From Fragilariopsis cylindrus CCMP1102 (taxonomy: Eukaryota; Bacillariophyta; Bacillariophyceae; Bacillariales; Bacillariaceae), in the NCBI GenBank assembly GCA_900095095.1, contig FMBT01000302.1, positions 372,001-436,000 on the forward strand: DNA of 64,000 nucleotides. Reading direction: 5' to 3'. The notes beneath the pieces were generated by a model. It worked only from the letters and a program-made list of their open reading frames with translations, searched no databases and had not been told where the DNA came from. Positions 11,362 to 22,616 of this stretch are shown one piece after another. Every line of letters starts with the position of its first letter. Position 1 is the first letter of the stretch. Both the position numbers and the translations under genes were made by a program.

Positions 11362-12096
11362 TGTATAGTAGTATACGCTTTATTATTACTCCTTCTAAAT
11401 TTTAAAAATGAGAATAAAGGGGATACAACCAAAGTCAAAGAATCAATCGGAAGAAAAACGAAGAAAGAGAAGAATAACGCACATAAAATATGATGGGCGA
11501 AACATCAATCCGTGTCAATCAATCAGAAGTTTCAAGTTTATCGCCGTTACCACGTGTCACGAGTTAAAAAGTAAGGTGACGACACGGGACTTAAATGGGT
11601 TAGGTATCTAAAACTTCAATCGCTCACCCATCCACGAATGGGAATCAATCGAATTATGCACAGAACCCATTAAACGTGATGAATGACGAAGCATTGCTCA
11701 ATGCAACAAGGATAAAAAATGAGCAGCTCAATCCCACAACAGAATACTGGTAAAAGAAAAAAAGACGAAAAACGAACGCATTAAACGTGATGAAGCGTTG
11801 CTTGATGGAACAATCATTAGAATGAGCACATCAATCCCACAACGTAATACTGGTACAAGAAAAGTCAACAAGAAAGACGAAGAACGAACGCATTAAACGT
11901 GATGAAGCATATTAGAACAAGGAACAAGCATAAAAAATGAGCACATCAATCCCACATATAGTTTATCGCTGTATGTGATGTGCGTGTAAATGGGAAGGAT
12001 CTCCCTTCAATCGTATTTTCGACGCTTCATAGCTCATCCACGAACGGCTGGGAATGGAATTTATACACGAACGTATGAAGTACAAATTCTTCGAAA
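11362..12096. repeat. Relic region with about 112-bp tandem repeat
   Basis: No gene. A unit starting cattaaacgtgatga recurs at about 11667, 11778 and 11890 (period 111-112), each time with aatcccaca and a gaacgaacg-type end. Bases 12030-12075 match, in inverted orientation, the 5' flank at 1580-1625 of the ankyrin-type gene. The whole stretch looks like rearranged family flank DNA. Confidence 0.6.
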
Positions 12097-12318
12097 ACTA
12101 TGTTGGTGGTATTGTATGTGGCAGGGATCCTTGTATACTACGACAGTTAGCAAACCTATTGTCTACTAGTAGTTTGATTCAAGAGGACGAGGAAAGCAGC
12201 AGCTAAGGGTGCAGAATTGGGATAACAGCAACGGATAAGAAAAGATAGGGGGTATGTATACGTAGACTCATAAAATTCATTAAAAATTCGTACAATGGTA
12301 TTAATGATACAGGGATTT
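12097..12318 (+). pseudogene. Truncated copy of the 3' end of the ankyrin-type gene
   Basis: Aligns with 2462-2735: tatgttggt...attgta.gtgg.agggatc, then ttgattcaagaggacgagg and the following 3' flank to acagggat. Only the last 36 or so codons (YVGGIVCGRDPC to the stop) and the downstream flank are kept. Several small indels separate the copies, so the duplication is not recent. Confidence 0.75.
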
Positions 12319-12420
12319 TATATAAGGAACTATGTAGTATACGATACTCGTGGTCTCGCAACATTGTTTCATTCTTGTTATACCTAAATGTGAAGAAACG
12401 GAAGGAACACAGAAACAAAA

Positions 12421-13435
12421 AAGTTTTAGTTTTTCAGATAAGAAATGGATATTTTATGTACAGAATCAATCCGATTCATATACATAAACAGTCAACATAC
12501 TCTAAATTAAGATAATCGAACCAACGATGTTTTTAAAATGTTATAATCATTCTCGGAAAGTGCAAAAATATCAAGCCAATTATTACTCACCTAGCTAGAC
12601 AGTCACAATTTGTTACAACAATGTTTTCCACCATTTATTTCATTCTCTTTATGCCTAAATGTCATGCAATAAAACACAGATATTATGCGTTAGTTTTTCA
12701 GGAATGAAATAAAAAAAAGATATTTGATATACAGTATCACTCCGATTCATATACATAAACGCTCAACATACTCTAAATTAAGATAATCGAACCAACGATG
12801 TTTTTAAAATGTTTTAATCATTCTCGGAAGATGCAAAAATAGCCGGTCACTTGTCACTCACCTAGTAGCTAGACAGTCAAATTTTGTTACAACAATATTT
12901 TCTACCATTTACTCCATTCTTTTCATGCCTAAATGTCATGCAATGAAATGCAAGTAATAATATGCGTTAGTTTTTCAGAAAAGAAATATAAGCAAAAATA
13001 TTCTATATACAGAATCAATCCGATTCATATACATAAACACTCAACATACTCTAAATTAAGATAATCGAACCAACGATGTTTTTATAAATTGTTTTAATCA
13101 TTCTCGGAAGATGCAAAAATATCAAGCCACTTATCACTCACCTAGTAGCTAGACAGTCAGATTTTGTTACAACAATGTTTTCTACCATTCACTTCATTCT
13201 TTTCATGCCTAATTGTCACGCAGAGAAGTACAAATAATAATATGCGTTAGTTTTTCAAGAATGAAGTATAAGCAACGATATTTTATATATAGTATCAATC
13301 CGATTCATATAACACGCATAAACACTCAACATACTCTAAATTAAGATAATCGAACCTTTGTTTTTAAATTGTTTTAATCATTCTCGGAAAATGCAAAAAG
13401 AGCCAGTCACTTATTACTCACCTATCTAGCTAGAT
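12421..13435. repeat. Satellite-like tandem array, 4 units of about 271-280 bp
   Basis: The marker ccgattcatat recurs at 12471, 12742, 13020 and 13300. Each unit also carries ctctaaattaagataatcga, cattctcgga.aatgcaaaaa, tcaccta..tagctag and gttacaacaat.tttt. The fourth unit runs to the stop codon of the Sec8 gene. On the minus strand every unit contains ctagctaggtgagt, a good 5' splice-site match, and the same sequence follows the Sec8 stop. Confidence 0.85.
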
Positions 13436-16400
13436 ATTGCCCAATTTCTTCAACAGCATGTTGTACCTATTGATATCTCCTTTTCTTCTTGGTCCATTCA
13501 TAGTAAACATGAGTTTGAAGTCTTCCTCTGTGAAATCACTTCGATTTTCTTGATAGTACGCTTCTAATTCTAGCATTTCTAATTCCATCATGGCAATAAA
13601 ACTAGCTGATCGTTCGAACGAGACGGCGGCTAGTTCAATATCCCAAAAGGAGTTATCAAACGACGTGGCAGCCTTCAAGTCTCTATACAGTACAGAACCG
13701 GATCTATCTAATGCTTCTATCCCGTTCATAGTGAGAGGTGCCTTCGCAACAACACCCTTACCGGCAGCCAAAACACGGACCGTTTGAATTATACATAGTG
13801 GAATGTATGTTCCAGTGTCGAAAAAGAATATGCAGTTACAGCATTCCCTGCTGCCTCCCGCAAGTTATCGGACGCGGCTGTCATGTATTCACCAAGATCG
13901 TTAATAGACGATGGAATGCGTACAGCATCTCTCGCCACAACTGTGGAAGAATTGCATACTTTGCATAGACGGGTGATGCTATAAATAATAAAGGAGGTGA
14001 AGATTTAGATTATATTTCCTAAATCAATCAAGATTTCAATTGACAAGCATAAAAAAAAAAAAAAAAAAAGCACCAACAAATACATACCTTTGCAACAAAA
14101 TGTCCGCTCGACAGAATTTGGCCATTTTTAATCCATTTGCCTTGATCGTTTTGATCGCTTCTCGCAAGGCCCGTGTATTGGTCAAAGTTTTCGTCGATGT
14201 GATACCCGAGCGACTTCGAACCCTAAGTCGACTATCTAGAAGGGAAGCTAGCTTGAGAAGACTGTGTGCTAGACATGCTGCCTTCATTAAATCTTCGTCC
14301 AAACAAGTCTTGATCTGTGCTAGTTCCATACCGGCAAACTCTAAATAGGGTCTAACGAAAGCCAATTCCACACTCAAGTTGGACTCTTCTCGTTCGACAC
14401 CTCCTTCGAAATCTAAATCTTCCATGCCCGCAATTTTGTTCGTCAGATCTGATCCGCGAGGAGTGTCGCCGGCGGGTGCTGGAATACTCTGCATTCCAGT
14501 CAGTTCACCTGTCTTTTCGTCGTTGACTGCATCTAGCAAGTCACCATCAGCATATGCCAGAACCAAATGCGCAAAGGCTTTGCGCCGTTCCATGACTTGT
14601 CCAAACGACTGAGACCGCGGTTTGGGCGCTGCACCATTGGATCCAGGAGCAGATGGTGGCATAGACGATGCGGTTGAATCCATTAGGAGTTGCAAAGCGG
14701 TCTTGTCATTGCAAATTCGGGAAACTTGTTGCTTCACGCGAGAGATAAACGTGAGAATCACGTGTTCCAGTACCGCTACTAACGGCAAATACATATCACC
14801 ACCCTTAGGAAGTCGATGTAGAGCTAAAAAGAGAGGCCCCGTAAAGTTGTAGAGCGCTGTACACGCTTTACACATGTCGACGTCTTGCGGTTCGTTCGAG
14901 TCAGCGCGAGCGTACACGTTGCGATCCAAAACGGGATCGAATGCATCTTGTCGCTCCAACGCGTGAACTGTACCATCGACGGCTTCTTTTTGAAGCACAG
15001 GAAGAAGTTGCTTTTGAATCACGTTGTCTAAGTATTCAAGGGCAGGTTGCTCTCGCTGAAACAGATATGTATTAGTGCTAGTATCTTCGCCTGTAGCTAT
15101 GGCGAGTTGATATCGCAATTGGTCATTGTCACGTTGCCATTTTGCCAAGGCCTTACGGAAAAAGAGCGCATGGCGGATTTGTGGATGACCATTTTGAGTC
15201 GTCTTAGAAAACAAGACGTCATTTACAAACTTCGACGTAGTGTACGACTGGACGGATGATCGACGACTACTTGAAGAGGAACTCATCCATTGACTGCCAT
15301 CGTTTACTTGACCAGGACCGCCCTTGTCGATTATTCCAAGAGAAAATAGACCTGATTCTCTCCGTTTGCCCGAAGCATTTTTTGATCCATTTTGATTTGA
15401 TTGGGAGTTGTTTGATGTGGGATCATCTTCGCCTATCGCCTTCATCAAACAGCAATTCAAGAATGATTTGAGTTCTCTCTCCATTATTGATCTGGCATTG
15501 ACCAATAGATTTCTTAATGCTACAGTACCGTTAGCGGAATACCCTACAACTTGCGTCTTTTCGGAATTCTATGATGCGGTAGTAGTATGCATTATTTGTT
15601 TTTTAAAGAACAAAAGTACGCGAAAAAATAGTGAGACAATGCAGCAAAGTAAATTTAGTTCTAACGGGAGATGCGGATGGATGACTGGATATCCATTCTT
15701 TATATATTTTACTCACAATACGATGACGAATAATTTGTGTCAAATGAATTAATCGAATTTGGACGTTTCCGAATGCACTTAATATATGATTAAGATGACG
15801 TCGAAAATCACGTAAGTCAATCCCAGACCCTGCCTTCGTTAACAATGCAGCATACCGTCCCCCAGCACCCTTATTCCTAAGTTGAGATTTTTCTACCCAC
15901 AAATAGGTACGAGCCTGTTCTCGCTGGACGAGTTGTGATAATTCTCTTTCTAATGATTCTGTAACAATCCGTTCAACATCATCTAATCGTCGTAACCTAA
16001 CAAGACATTCCACTAACGTCCGTAAGGCTACTACACTATCAAGATATGTTGGTTTCGTCATATGTAGTGATTGCTTTCTACGACGGCCCTGACTATCATA
16101 TTGTTGTTCCTCAAGGGATCGTCGTTCATCTGCCTCTAAATCAAATTCAGCATCCATCATAGTACCAGGAATTACTGCCTTCGGACGTCCATTGTTATTA
16201 TCAACGTTGTCAGTCGACAAAGACAATTCTCCACCACTACCATCACCACTAGCAGCTCTACTATTATCGTCTAATTTCTTTTCGTCAACATTATTCAGTA
16301 ATGATGAAGTTGAATTATTTCCTCCATATAAAAAGTTTCCTTCTACTTCTTCTTCATCGTCATACAAATCTTCATCGACACCATCTAATAAATGACCACG

Positions 16401-18164
16401 TTCACGATCTCTTTGTTGGATTTCAATATTCCTTAATATCGATTCCAATTGTAAATCATCTGGATCTAATGCGAATCTCATTTTTACATTTAAAAATGGA
16501 TTGACCATACTCGATTGTTGACGACGGATATAATCCCATCCAGATGGTGGTAAATTATATAAATAGGCTGCTGCTAGGGCTGGATTGGTAGCAGTATTAT
16601 TGGATGATTGTGATGATTGTTGTCGATGAAGAACACTACCCGATATTACGGATGAATTGCCGACGACAGAAGCGTTACCAGTATTATTGTTATTGTTATT
16701 GTTATTGTTGTTGTTTGGATTACTTTTGTTGTTATTATTATTATTAGCAAGTATACTGTTATCAGCAAGTATACTGTTATCACCCAGTGACCCATCGCCT
16801 TTCTGACTACTACTTTCTATAGATGCACGTGTACGTGATCCTTTCTGCTTATCACTGGTACTGGTACTGGTAGTACCAAATAAAACTTCACCAGCTCCTG
16901 TCCCTAATGCGACCAATTGAGCTGTACCATTTCCGGTACGTAAAAATAAGACATCCGTTAATAATTCCCAGACGACTTCTTCTGCTTTTTGTTTCCGTAT
17001 CATTAATTGTTCCATAATTTTATGCAAGGCTTGTACTTGATTGACATCGGACATAAACATGGTATCTAATCCACCCGAGACCGTGACGACCGCCGCACCT
17101 ATCCGATGTTCTTTTAATAAATCATCAAATCTCATGGGTGCGGCACGGATGGTATCCAATTTTTCAAGTAAAGCTAAGACAGCTTCGGCTTCTAATTTTT
17201 TTAACCATAATTCACGCAAGGATGCGGCAGAGGATGCGGCAGCACGTGCCGCCTCCACATCTTTTGCGGCAGCTACAGCTGCAGCATTATTACCCCCATT
17301 ACCACGACTATGATTAGTATGATTATTATGACTTCCTCCAGTACCTAATGTTTCTTGTATATCCTTCACTTGTCGTCGGAGTGATTGGACTTGTGATGCC
17401 GCATTATGAAATTGTCGTGCTACACGTCCCACTTGTACCACCGAACCATTCAAATCAGCACAATGTATTAATGCTAAATGTTCAATGGCTTCTTCTACCA
17501 CATCCTGTTGAGCAGTTAAGGCACGATAGGCTGGATTACGATCAATTCTTGGTTGTGCATCTTCATGTTGTAAATGACCATTCTCCGAATTGGATCGTCG
17601 TGGTTTATTATCCTTGCCGTTCCCTCTTTTATCATTAAAGGAATCATCTGCTAATGTTAATTGCATCCCTAAGACATCAATGACACGATGCAATGTATGA
17701 AATTTTCTAGGATCTTGAAAGAATTCCTCATCTACTTCATCGGTTAATCGTTCTTCTAATTCAATTAAATCAGCATCAGGATTATTTTCACTATCATCAC
17801 CACCATTACCATTACTACTTGTAGAAAATGCTCCACTACTACTATTCATAATATTCATACTCCTGTTACTACGTGTTATACTCCTGGTCCTATTTTTCTT
17901 GCTAGTTTTATTATTTTTATTTCGACTATTACTTTCTCTTTCTGCTCTTCTACTGATACTGGCACTGTTATTCGAGCGGGTACTGAAACTGGCATTATTC
18001 GTCGAGCGGGACGATGAGGAGGATGACGGTTTTTTAGTATTATTTGCTGAAGAAGATTGTCTCCTCGATGATGATGACGACGATGTTCGAGATTCTTCTC
18101 GATCACGTTGTTGTTCGACGCGATAGTCACGATCATTATTATCTTTCGATTTCGACCGAGGCAT
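13430..18164 (-). CDS. SEC8: Exocyst complex component Sec8/EXOC4, three exons
   Basis: Sec8 is a subunit of the exocyst, which tethers secretory vesicles to the plasma membrane. Exon 1 (18164 to about 15717) has a disordered Ser/Arg N-terminus and then the Sec8 core: FFQDPRKFHTLHRVI, EAIEHLALIHCADL, LRELWLKKLEAEAVLALLEK, TIRAAPMRFDDLL and LDTMFMSDVNQVQALHKIM. After an Asn-rich insert come ECLVRLRRLDDVERI and LRDFRRHLNHILSAFG. Exon 2 (about 15550-14088) gives SIMERELKSFLNCCL, YLPLVAVLEHVIL and YLEFAGMELAQIK. A 109-nt intron (13979-14087, donor gtatgt, acceptor tatag, poly-A on the plus strand) leads to exon 3. Within exon 3 the frame changes near 13805-13815: STLE in one frame, YIPLCIIQTVRVLAAGKG in the next. 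The acceptor of intron 1 is uncertain. The last exon abuts the satellite array. Confidence 0.85.
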
Positions 18165-19309
18165 GATTAATTCAATTTATTTATTTATTATTATTTATTG
18201 ATGAACGATTGATTGTGTTGTATGATTTTAATTTTATGTAGCCTATCGAATAAGAAGGTGAAGCTTTCTATGATTACGCAGAACTAGTCTATATAGTGTC
18301 ACCTTTGTATTCAATCTCATATAGGAGCCATAACATGCATACACGGTCAGAAGCTGATGAGACGTTGTGCTGTTATTGCTACTGTATGATGTTACTCTGT
18401 TGTTGTTGTCTCCATTTGTTGGTGCACAGCACACATCGACATCAAGCAATGCCTTTTCAATAATAGCACGCAACACCGCGCATGCCATGCCATGCCACAA
18501 AAAGAGAAGAGCAAAACTGCTGCCCGCCCCTCCGTCGTCCCTCCCCCGACTGAATAGTAGTGCGTTTTCATTAAATAAATATAATTTCCCACGATTAATT
18601 GCTTGATGCTGTGTTTCAAAAAGCAAGTAAGAGTATGTGTATGTGTGTGTGTGTGTGTACCTCATACCATATGGCATGTACCTCTTGTATACAAGAAAGA
18701 CCTGGTGGTGTCACTACTATAACAAGGCATATAAATGACAACTTGGTAGCATCTGGCATGATGTTACTATCTCCTGATATCCGAGTATCAGCCATTATTT
18801 CATTCCCTCTCATAGGTGTTGTTTTGCTCAGTTGTTGCTCAACACTCTGATATCTCTTATACACCACATGGTGGGCATAGTCTAACTGGCTTCCTGTGGT
18901 GTGCCGTGGAAATGTAGCATGCAGTCCTGAACACAGATAATTGAGAGGGAACGAACTATTTGTTGTTGTGAAACAATTGTCTAGATTTCTGGAGGAATGT
19001 ACATGAATACGCAGGGAGCCAAATTCTGTGACACACATTAGTGGCTGGTTGTTACTCATACCTTGTATATGGAACAATAGTGATTGCCAATCTAGGAGCG
19101 CATACAATGAGACAAGAATTCCACAGGGTAGCACAATTAGCATAGAATCAAACTTGCACAAGCTGCAACAAAGAAGATGATCATACATGCATTTAAGGGG
19201 GGAAATAGCAACATACCTACCAGGAAGATTCCCTATACAACGTCTGGTCAAGGAATGCATATGTAATGGTAGTTATATGATCTTGACTCAAACTCCATAA
19301 ATAATGCAG
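18165..19309. other. Intergenic upstream of Sec8
   Basis: Contains a (gt)n microsatellite at about 18632-18659. A 214-codon open frame on the minus strand (18616-19260) has no recognisable domain and runs through the microsatellite, so I do not call it a gene. A short minus-strand frame at 18243-18677 is equally unconvincing. Confidence 0.3.
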
Positions 19310-19815
19310 TAGAAATAAAACCAGAAAGAAAGAAGTATCAATCAAAGGATATAACAAACTGTATGAGGACATAAAACAAGCAGGAATAAGTTCTAAAACC
19401 CCAGTACTACATCAATTAGACAATGAAACATCAACAGACTTAATAAAAGAAATAGAAGATCATCGACTCCACCATGCTGAAAGAACAATCCAAACCTTCA
19501 AATACCACTCCATTGCAGGACTATATGGATCTGACAGCAAATTCCTGGCAACAGGCAGTAATAACATTAAACATATGTTGACTTTCCTGAATAAACCTGA
19601 GATTATCAGCATACCAACAGGCATGGAGAAACTTTGACTTCAATAAAACAACAATAGAACCACCAAGATGCAAAGTAGTGGTACATATGAAAGGGCAATG
19701 GAAAGAGGAGCATGGGCACTGCATCGGACTGGCATTGAAACACTACAAAAACTACAACAGCTGCATACCTGAAACAAATCAAGAAAATATCATCATCCCT
19801 GCTTTCATGAAAGAT
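19310..19815 (+). mobile_element. Fossil LTR-retrotransposon pol fragment (integrase region)
   Basis: The plus strand shows coding-like pieces typical of diatom LTR-retrotransposon integrase: QLDNETSTDLIKEIE, HHAERTIQTFKYH and, further on, CKVVVH-like and RGAWALH-like pieces. No LTRs, gag or reverse transcriptase are seen nearby. It is a short, broken and probably old remnant with several interruptions. Family assignment (Copia/Gypsy-type diatom element) is from memory of conserved wording, not from a search. Confidence 0.65.
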
Positions 19816-20155
19816 GTTTATTAGCTACAATACTGTTCACGGCAAGTGAAATGTAAATAACAAAAAGGGGGAAATTCTTTTTTAGTCCCGTTCGCGACTG
19901 GATAATTTGATATCTTTTTTCAGAGAAAAGATATCGACAAACGTCAACGAGAGTGTCATACACGCAGTACTGTATCTTCGCTCTTTTAACTCCATTCGGA
20001 TATGGTAACCGCTGCGTAGCTACAAGTAGTACCATGCATCAACGCAACACGACAACACATCATGTGCATCAGACGCATAAAAGCAACAGTATCCTATCTT
20101 TCAAGAAAAGCACCATAGTAAACAGAAATCACGAACGGACAATCGCAGCAGCATT

Positions 20156-21859
20156 ATGAGTAGCACTAATATTAATACCGACGATAATAACAATAATAAC
20201 AATAATAACAACACCGACGTTAACGGCGACGATAACGGTGGTAACAATAACAATCCAGCATTCGATGGTACAGGTAAACTTTCTGATCATCATCATGAGA
20301 AAAAAGAAAAATTGAAATGTATTGTTATTGATGCAATTACTAAGGAATGTACTGCTGCCGCCGCTGCTACTGCTGCTGCTGCTGCTACCAGTAGTACTAA
20401 ACACCAACATGATGATATACTTGCTATAGCAAAAGGATTAAAGGATGGTAAAAAATTAGAATTAACAATATTAACTGGTGGATTATGTAATTATGCTTAT
20501 AAAGTTCATTTTGCTAATGAAAACTTTGACAAGAAGAAGAAGAAGAATGATGCTGTTGATGAAGTTGCATTATTTGCAAAGTTAACATTTGGTGAAGCTC
20601 TATTATTTCCTGGTACACCAATGACACAAAATAGAACTCAATGTGAATATGAAGCATTGGAATTATTTGCAAATATATCACCATATCCACATAGTGTGTG
20701 TACACCCTATTTTTGTATTGACGTCATTGACGTTGACGTCATTATTGAGGATGGTGAAGCTGATGAGGGTGATGCTGGAACTGATGATGGTGAAAGTAAG
20801 GAAAAGGAAGACAATATTATGAAACTATTGGTAACACAATTTGCACCATCTGGATTAGAGGAACAATGTGCAAATAAGTTTATTGATGGGGGTGTTTTGG
20901 ATACAATATTTGCATCTAAATTAGCAAAGAGTTTAGCGAGTCTTCATAATATATCAAATTTAGATACCAATTATGATATTGATTTCAACAAAGAAATAAA
21001 ACCATTCCTTAATTCATTAACAAATATATTGGATACAATATTTGATAGTTACTTTGATGATGATGAATCGTGCCAAAAAGAAGATATCTGTCTTGTTACT
21101 AAATTAGGTAAAGAAATTGGTAAAGACAGATTGAAGTTTATCCTGAGGAATTATCGTGATACGTTGAACCGTACAGATTGCTATGTACATGGTGATTGTC
21201 ATGTGTTTAATATGTTAGTTGAACCTACACCAAGTATGGAAAGTATAATACAAACTTTTCAAAATGATACAGATGTTGAAAATAACAAACCATAATAATA
21301 CTGGTGACTTTACATTAATTGACTGGGAATTGTCACATGTTGGTCCAATTGGTAAGGATATTGGTTTCTTTTTTCCATTCCCATTAGCATGTGTATTTGC
21401 ACATGCAATTAATGGTGACCATAATGGATCATCCAAATCAATATTAAAATTTTAGATGTTTTGGACAGAATATGCATCCAACATCTTACTGCCACCCAAT
21501 TCACCAGGTATTGATAGTATTAATGATATTTATTATCAAGTATTAGGATTTGTGGTGTGATTACTCTTGCATATTGTTCACTTGGTTTTCATATGGAATA
21601 TTTACCAATTGAAGAACATCGTAAAGAAGATCTAAGAAAAGTAAAAGATTCATTAGGTATAATTGGTCTAAAATTTTTGAATATTGGTTTTGGTACAAGC
21701 AAAGAAGACAAAGAGAAGTTGTCACTTGACGATCTGAAGAAGAAATTTAACGATATTATTCAAGAAGAAATTGATCGTATTGTACCTAATCATGTACCAC
21801 GACCAATAAGAAACCATCTAGATGGAGTTCGGTACTACGTCAATCTGGACGACGTGTAA
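20156..21859 (+). pseudogene. APH-fold small-molecule kinase (MTR-kinase or choline-kinase-like), interrupted
   Basis: The protein resembles the aminoglycoside phosphotransferase / choline kinase fold used by metabolic kinases. After an Asn/Asp-rich N-terminus come LTGGLCNYAYKV (nucleotide loop), ALFAKLTFGEALLFPG, the catalytic YVHGDCHVFNML (Brenner HGDxHxxN motif) and, in another frame, FTLIDWELSHVGPIGKDIGF (metal-binding D with the GP...DIG context). A last piece reads ITLAYCSLGFHMEYLP. The gene is not open throughout: the frame changes near 21290, a TAG lies in frame at 21453-21455, and the frame changes again near 21550. All core motifs are otherwise present. It could be a recent pseudogene or suffer from sequence errors. 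This is a host metabolic kinase relative, not evidence of antibiotic resistance; the substrate cannot be told. Confidence 0.6.
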
Positions 21860-22616
21860 GTGATGCACATACTGGCTTAGTATGGTGGCATCATTGCCTT
21901 AGATGATGATGATGATGGTGCTAATCCTGATGACATTTGGGAACCAATTAATGCTAGAAGATTCTACAAGGTTGTTACTACAGCACCATTAGCAGATGGT
22001 TCTATGGGACACTATGATGAAGACGATACCGGCAGTGGTGTTGGTGTTGGTGTTGGTGGCCTCGCACCAGTACTAGTAGCAATGCTACAGCCAGATTGTC
22101 ATCGTCGTCGCTAGGAAGTAGGAGAGCATCGATTGTACAAATTGAAAAATTATTGATCGAAATTGAAGATGGGTATTAATACATAACGCTATTAATCTTG
22201 ATTAGATGGATAAATGCTTGTGAATGCATCCGCTACTAGATAAGGATAATGGTATGGTATGGTATGGTGGGAGGAATTTAGGGAGGACAAAGGAGGGATT
22301 ACGGTGGGAGGAATTAGGGACGACGAAGGTGGGATTTATGGAGGACAAAAAGTAAGACAGTAGTAAAATGTGTGTGTGGTGTGTGCGGTTGGCTGTGAGT
22401 GCGGATTGATGTGGAGAAAAAGAAACGAAGATTTTTAAAGAAACGATAAAATGTAGAGAGAACTGGGATCTATTTTAAATTACTATTAGCTCATTATATT
22501 ATATATTATGTTATACTATGGTTCTGCTACCACGTAGTTGCAGCTTGTTATAGTTTTTTGATGTTTTTCTCTCAGATAATCATTCAGTCAGTCATTCATT
22601 CTTAATATCCTCTACT
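21860..22616. other. 3' region of the kinase gene and spacer
   Basis: Bases 21880-22130 look partly coding on the plus strand (an Asp run, then WEPINARRFYKVV and a Gly-Val repeat), so the broken gene or a neighbour may extend here, in changing frames. From 22130 to 22616 there is only low-complexity sequence, including imperfect repeats of ggtgggaggaatt/gggaggac (22260-22350). Confidence 0.35.

Noticed and set aside
11667-13435. CRISPR array
   Set aside because: Units of 112 and 275 bp without spacers, in a eukaryotic context, are ordinary tandem repeats.
13860-14100. Extra exon between Sec8 exons
   Set aside because: The frame from 13978 joins directly to the donor at 14087; no additional splice pair is needed.
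18616-19260. 214-codon open frame on the minus strand upstream of Sec8
   Set aside because: It runs through a (gt)n microsatellite and has no recognisable domain or repeated structure.
20156-21859. An antibiotic-resistance phosphotransferase
   Set aside because: The APH fold is shared with many metabolic kinases in eukaryotes; nothing supports a resistance function.
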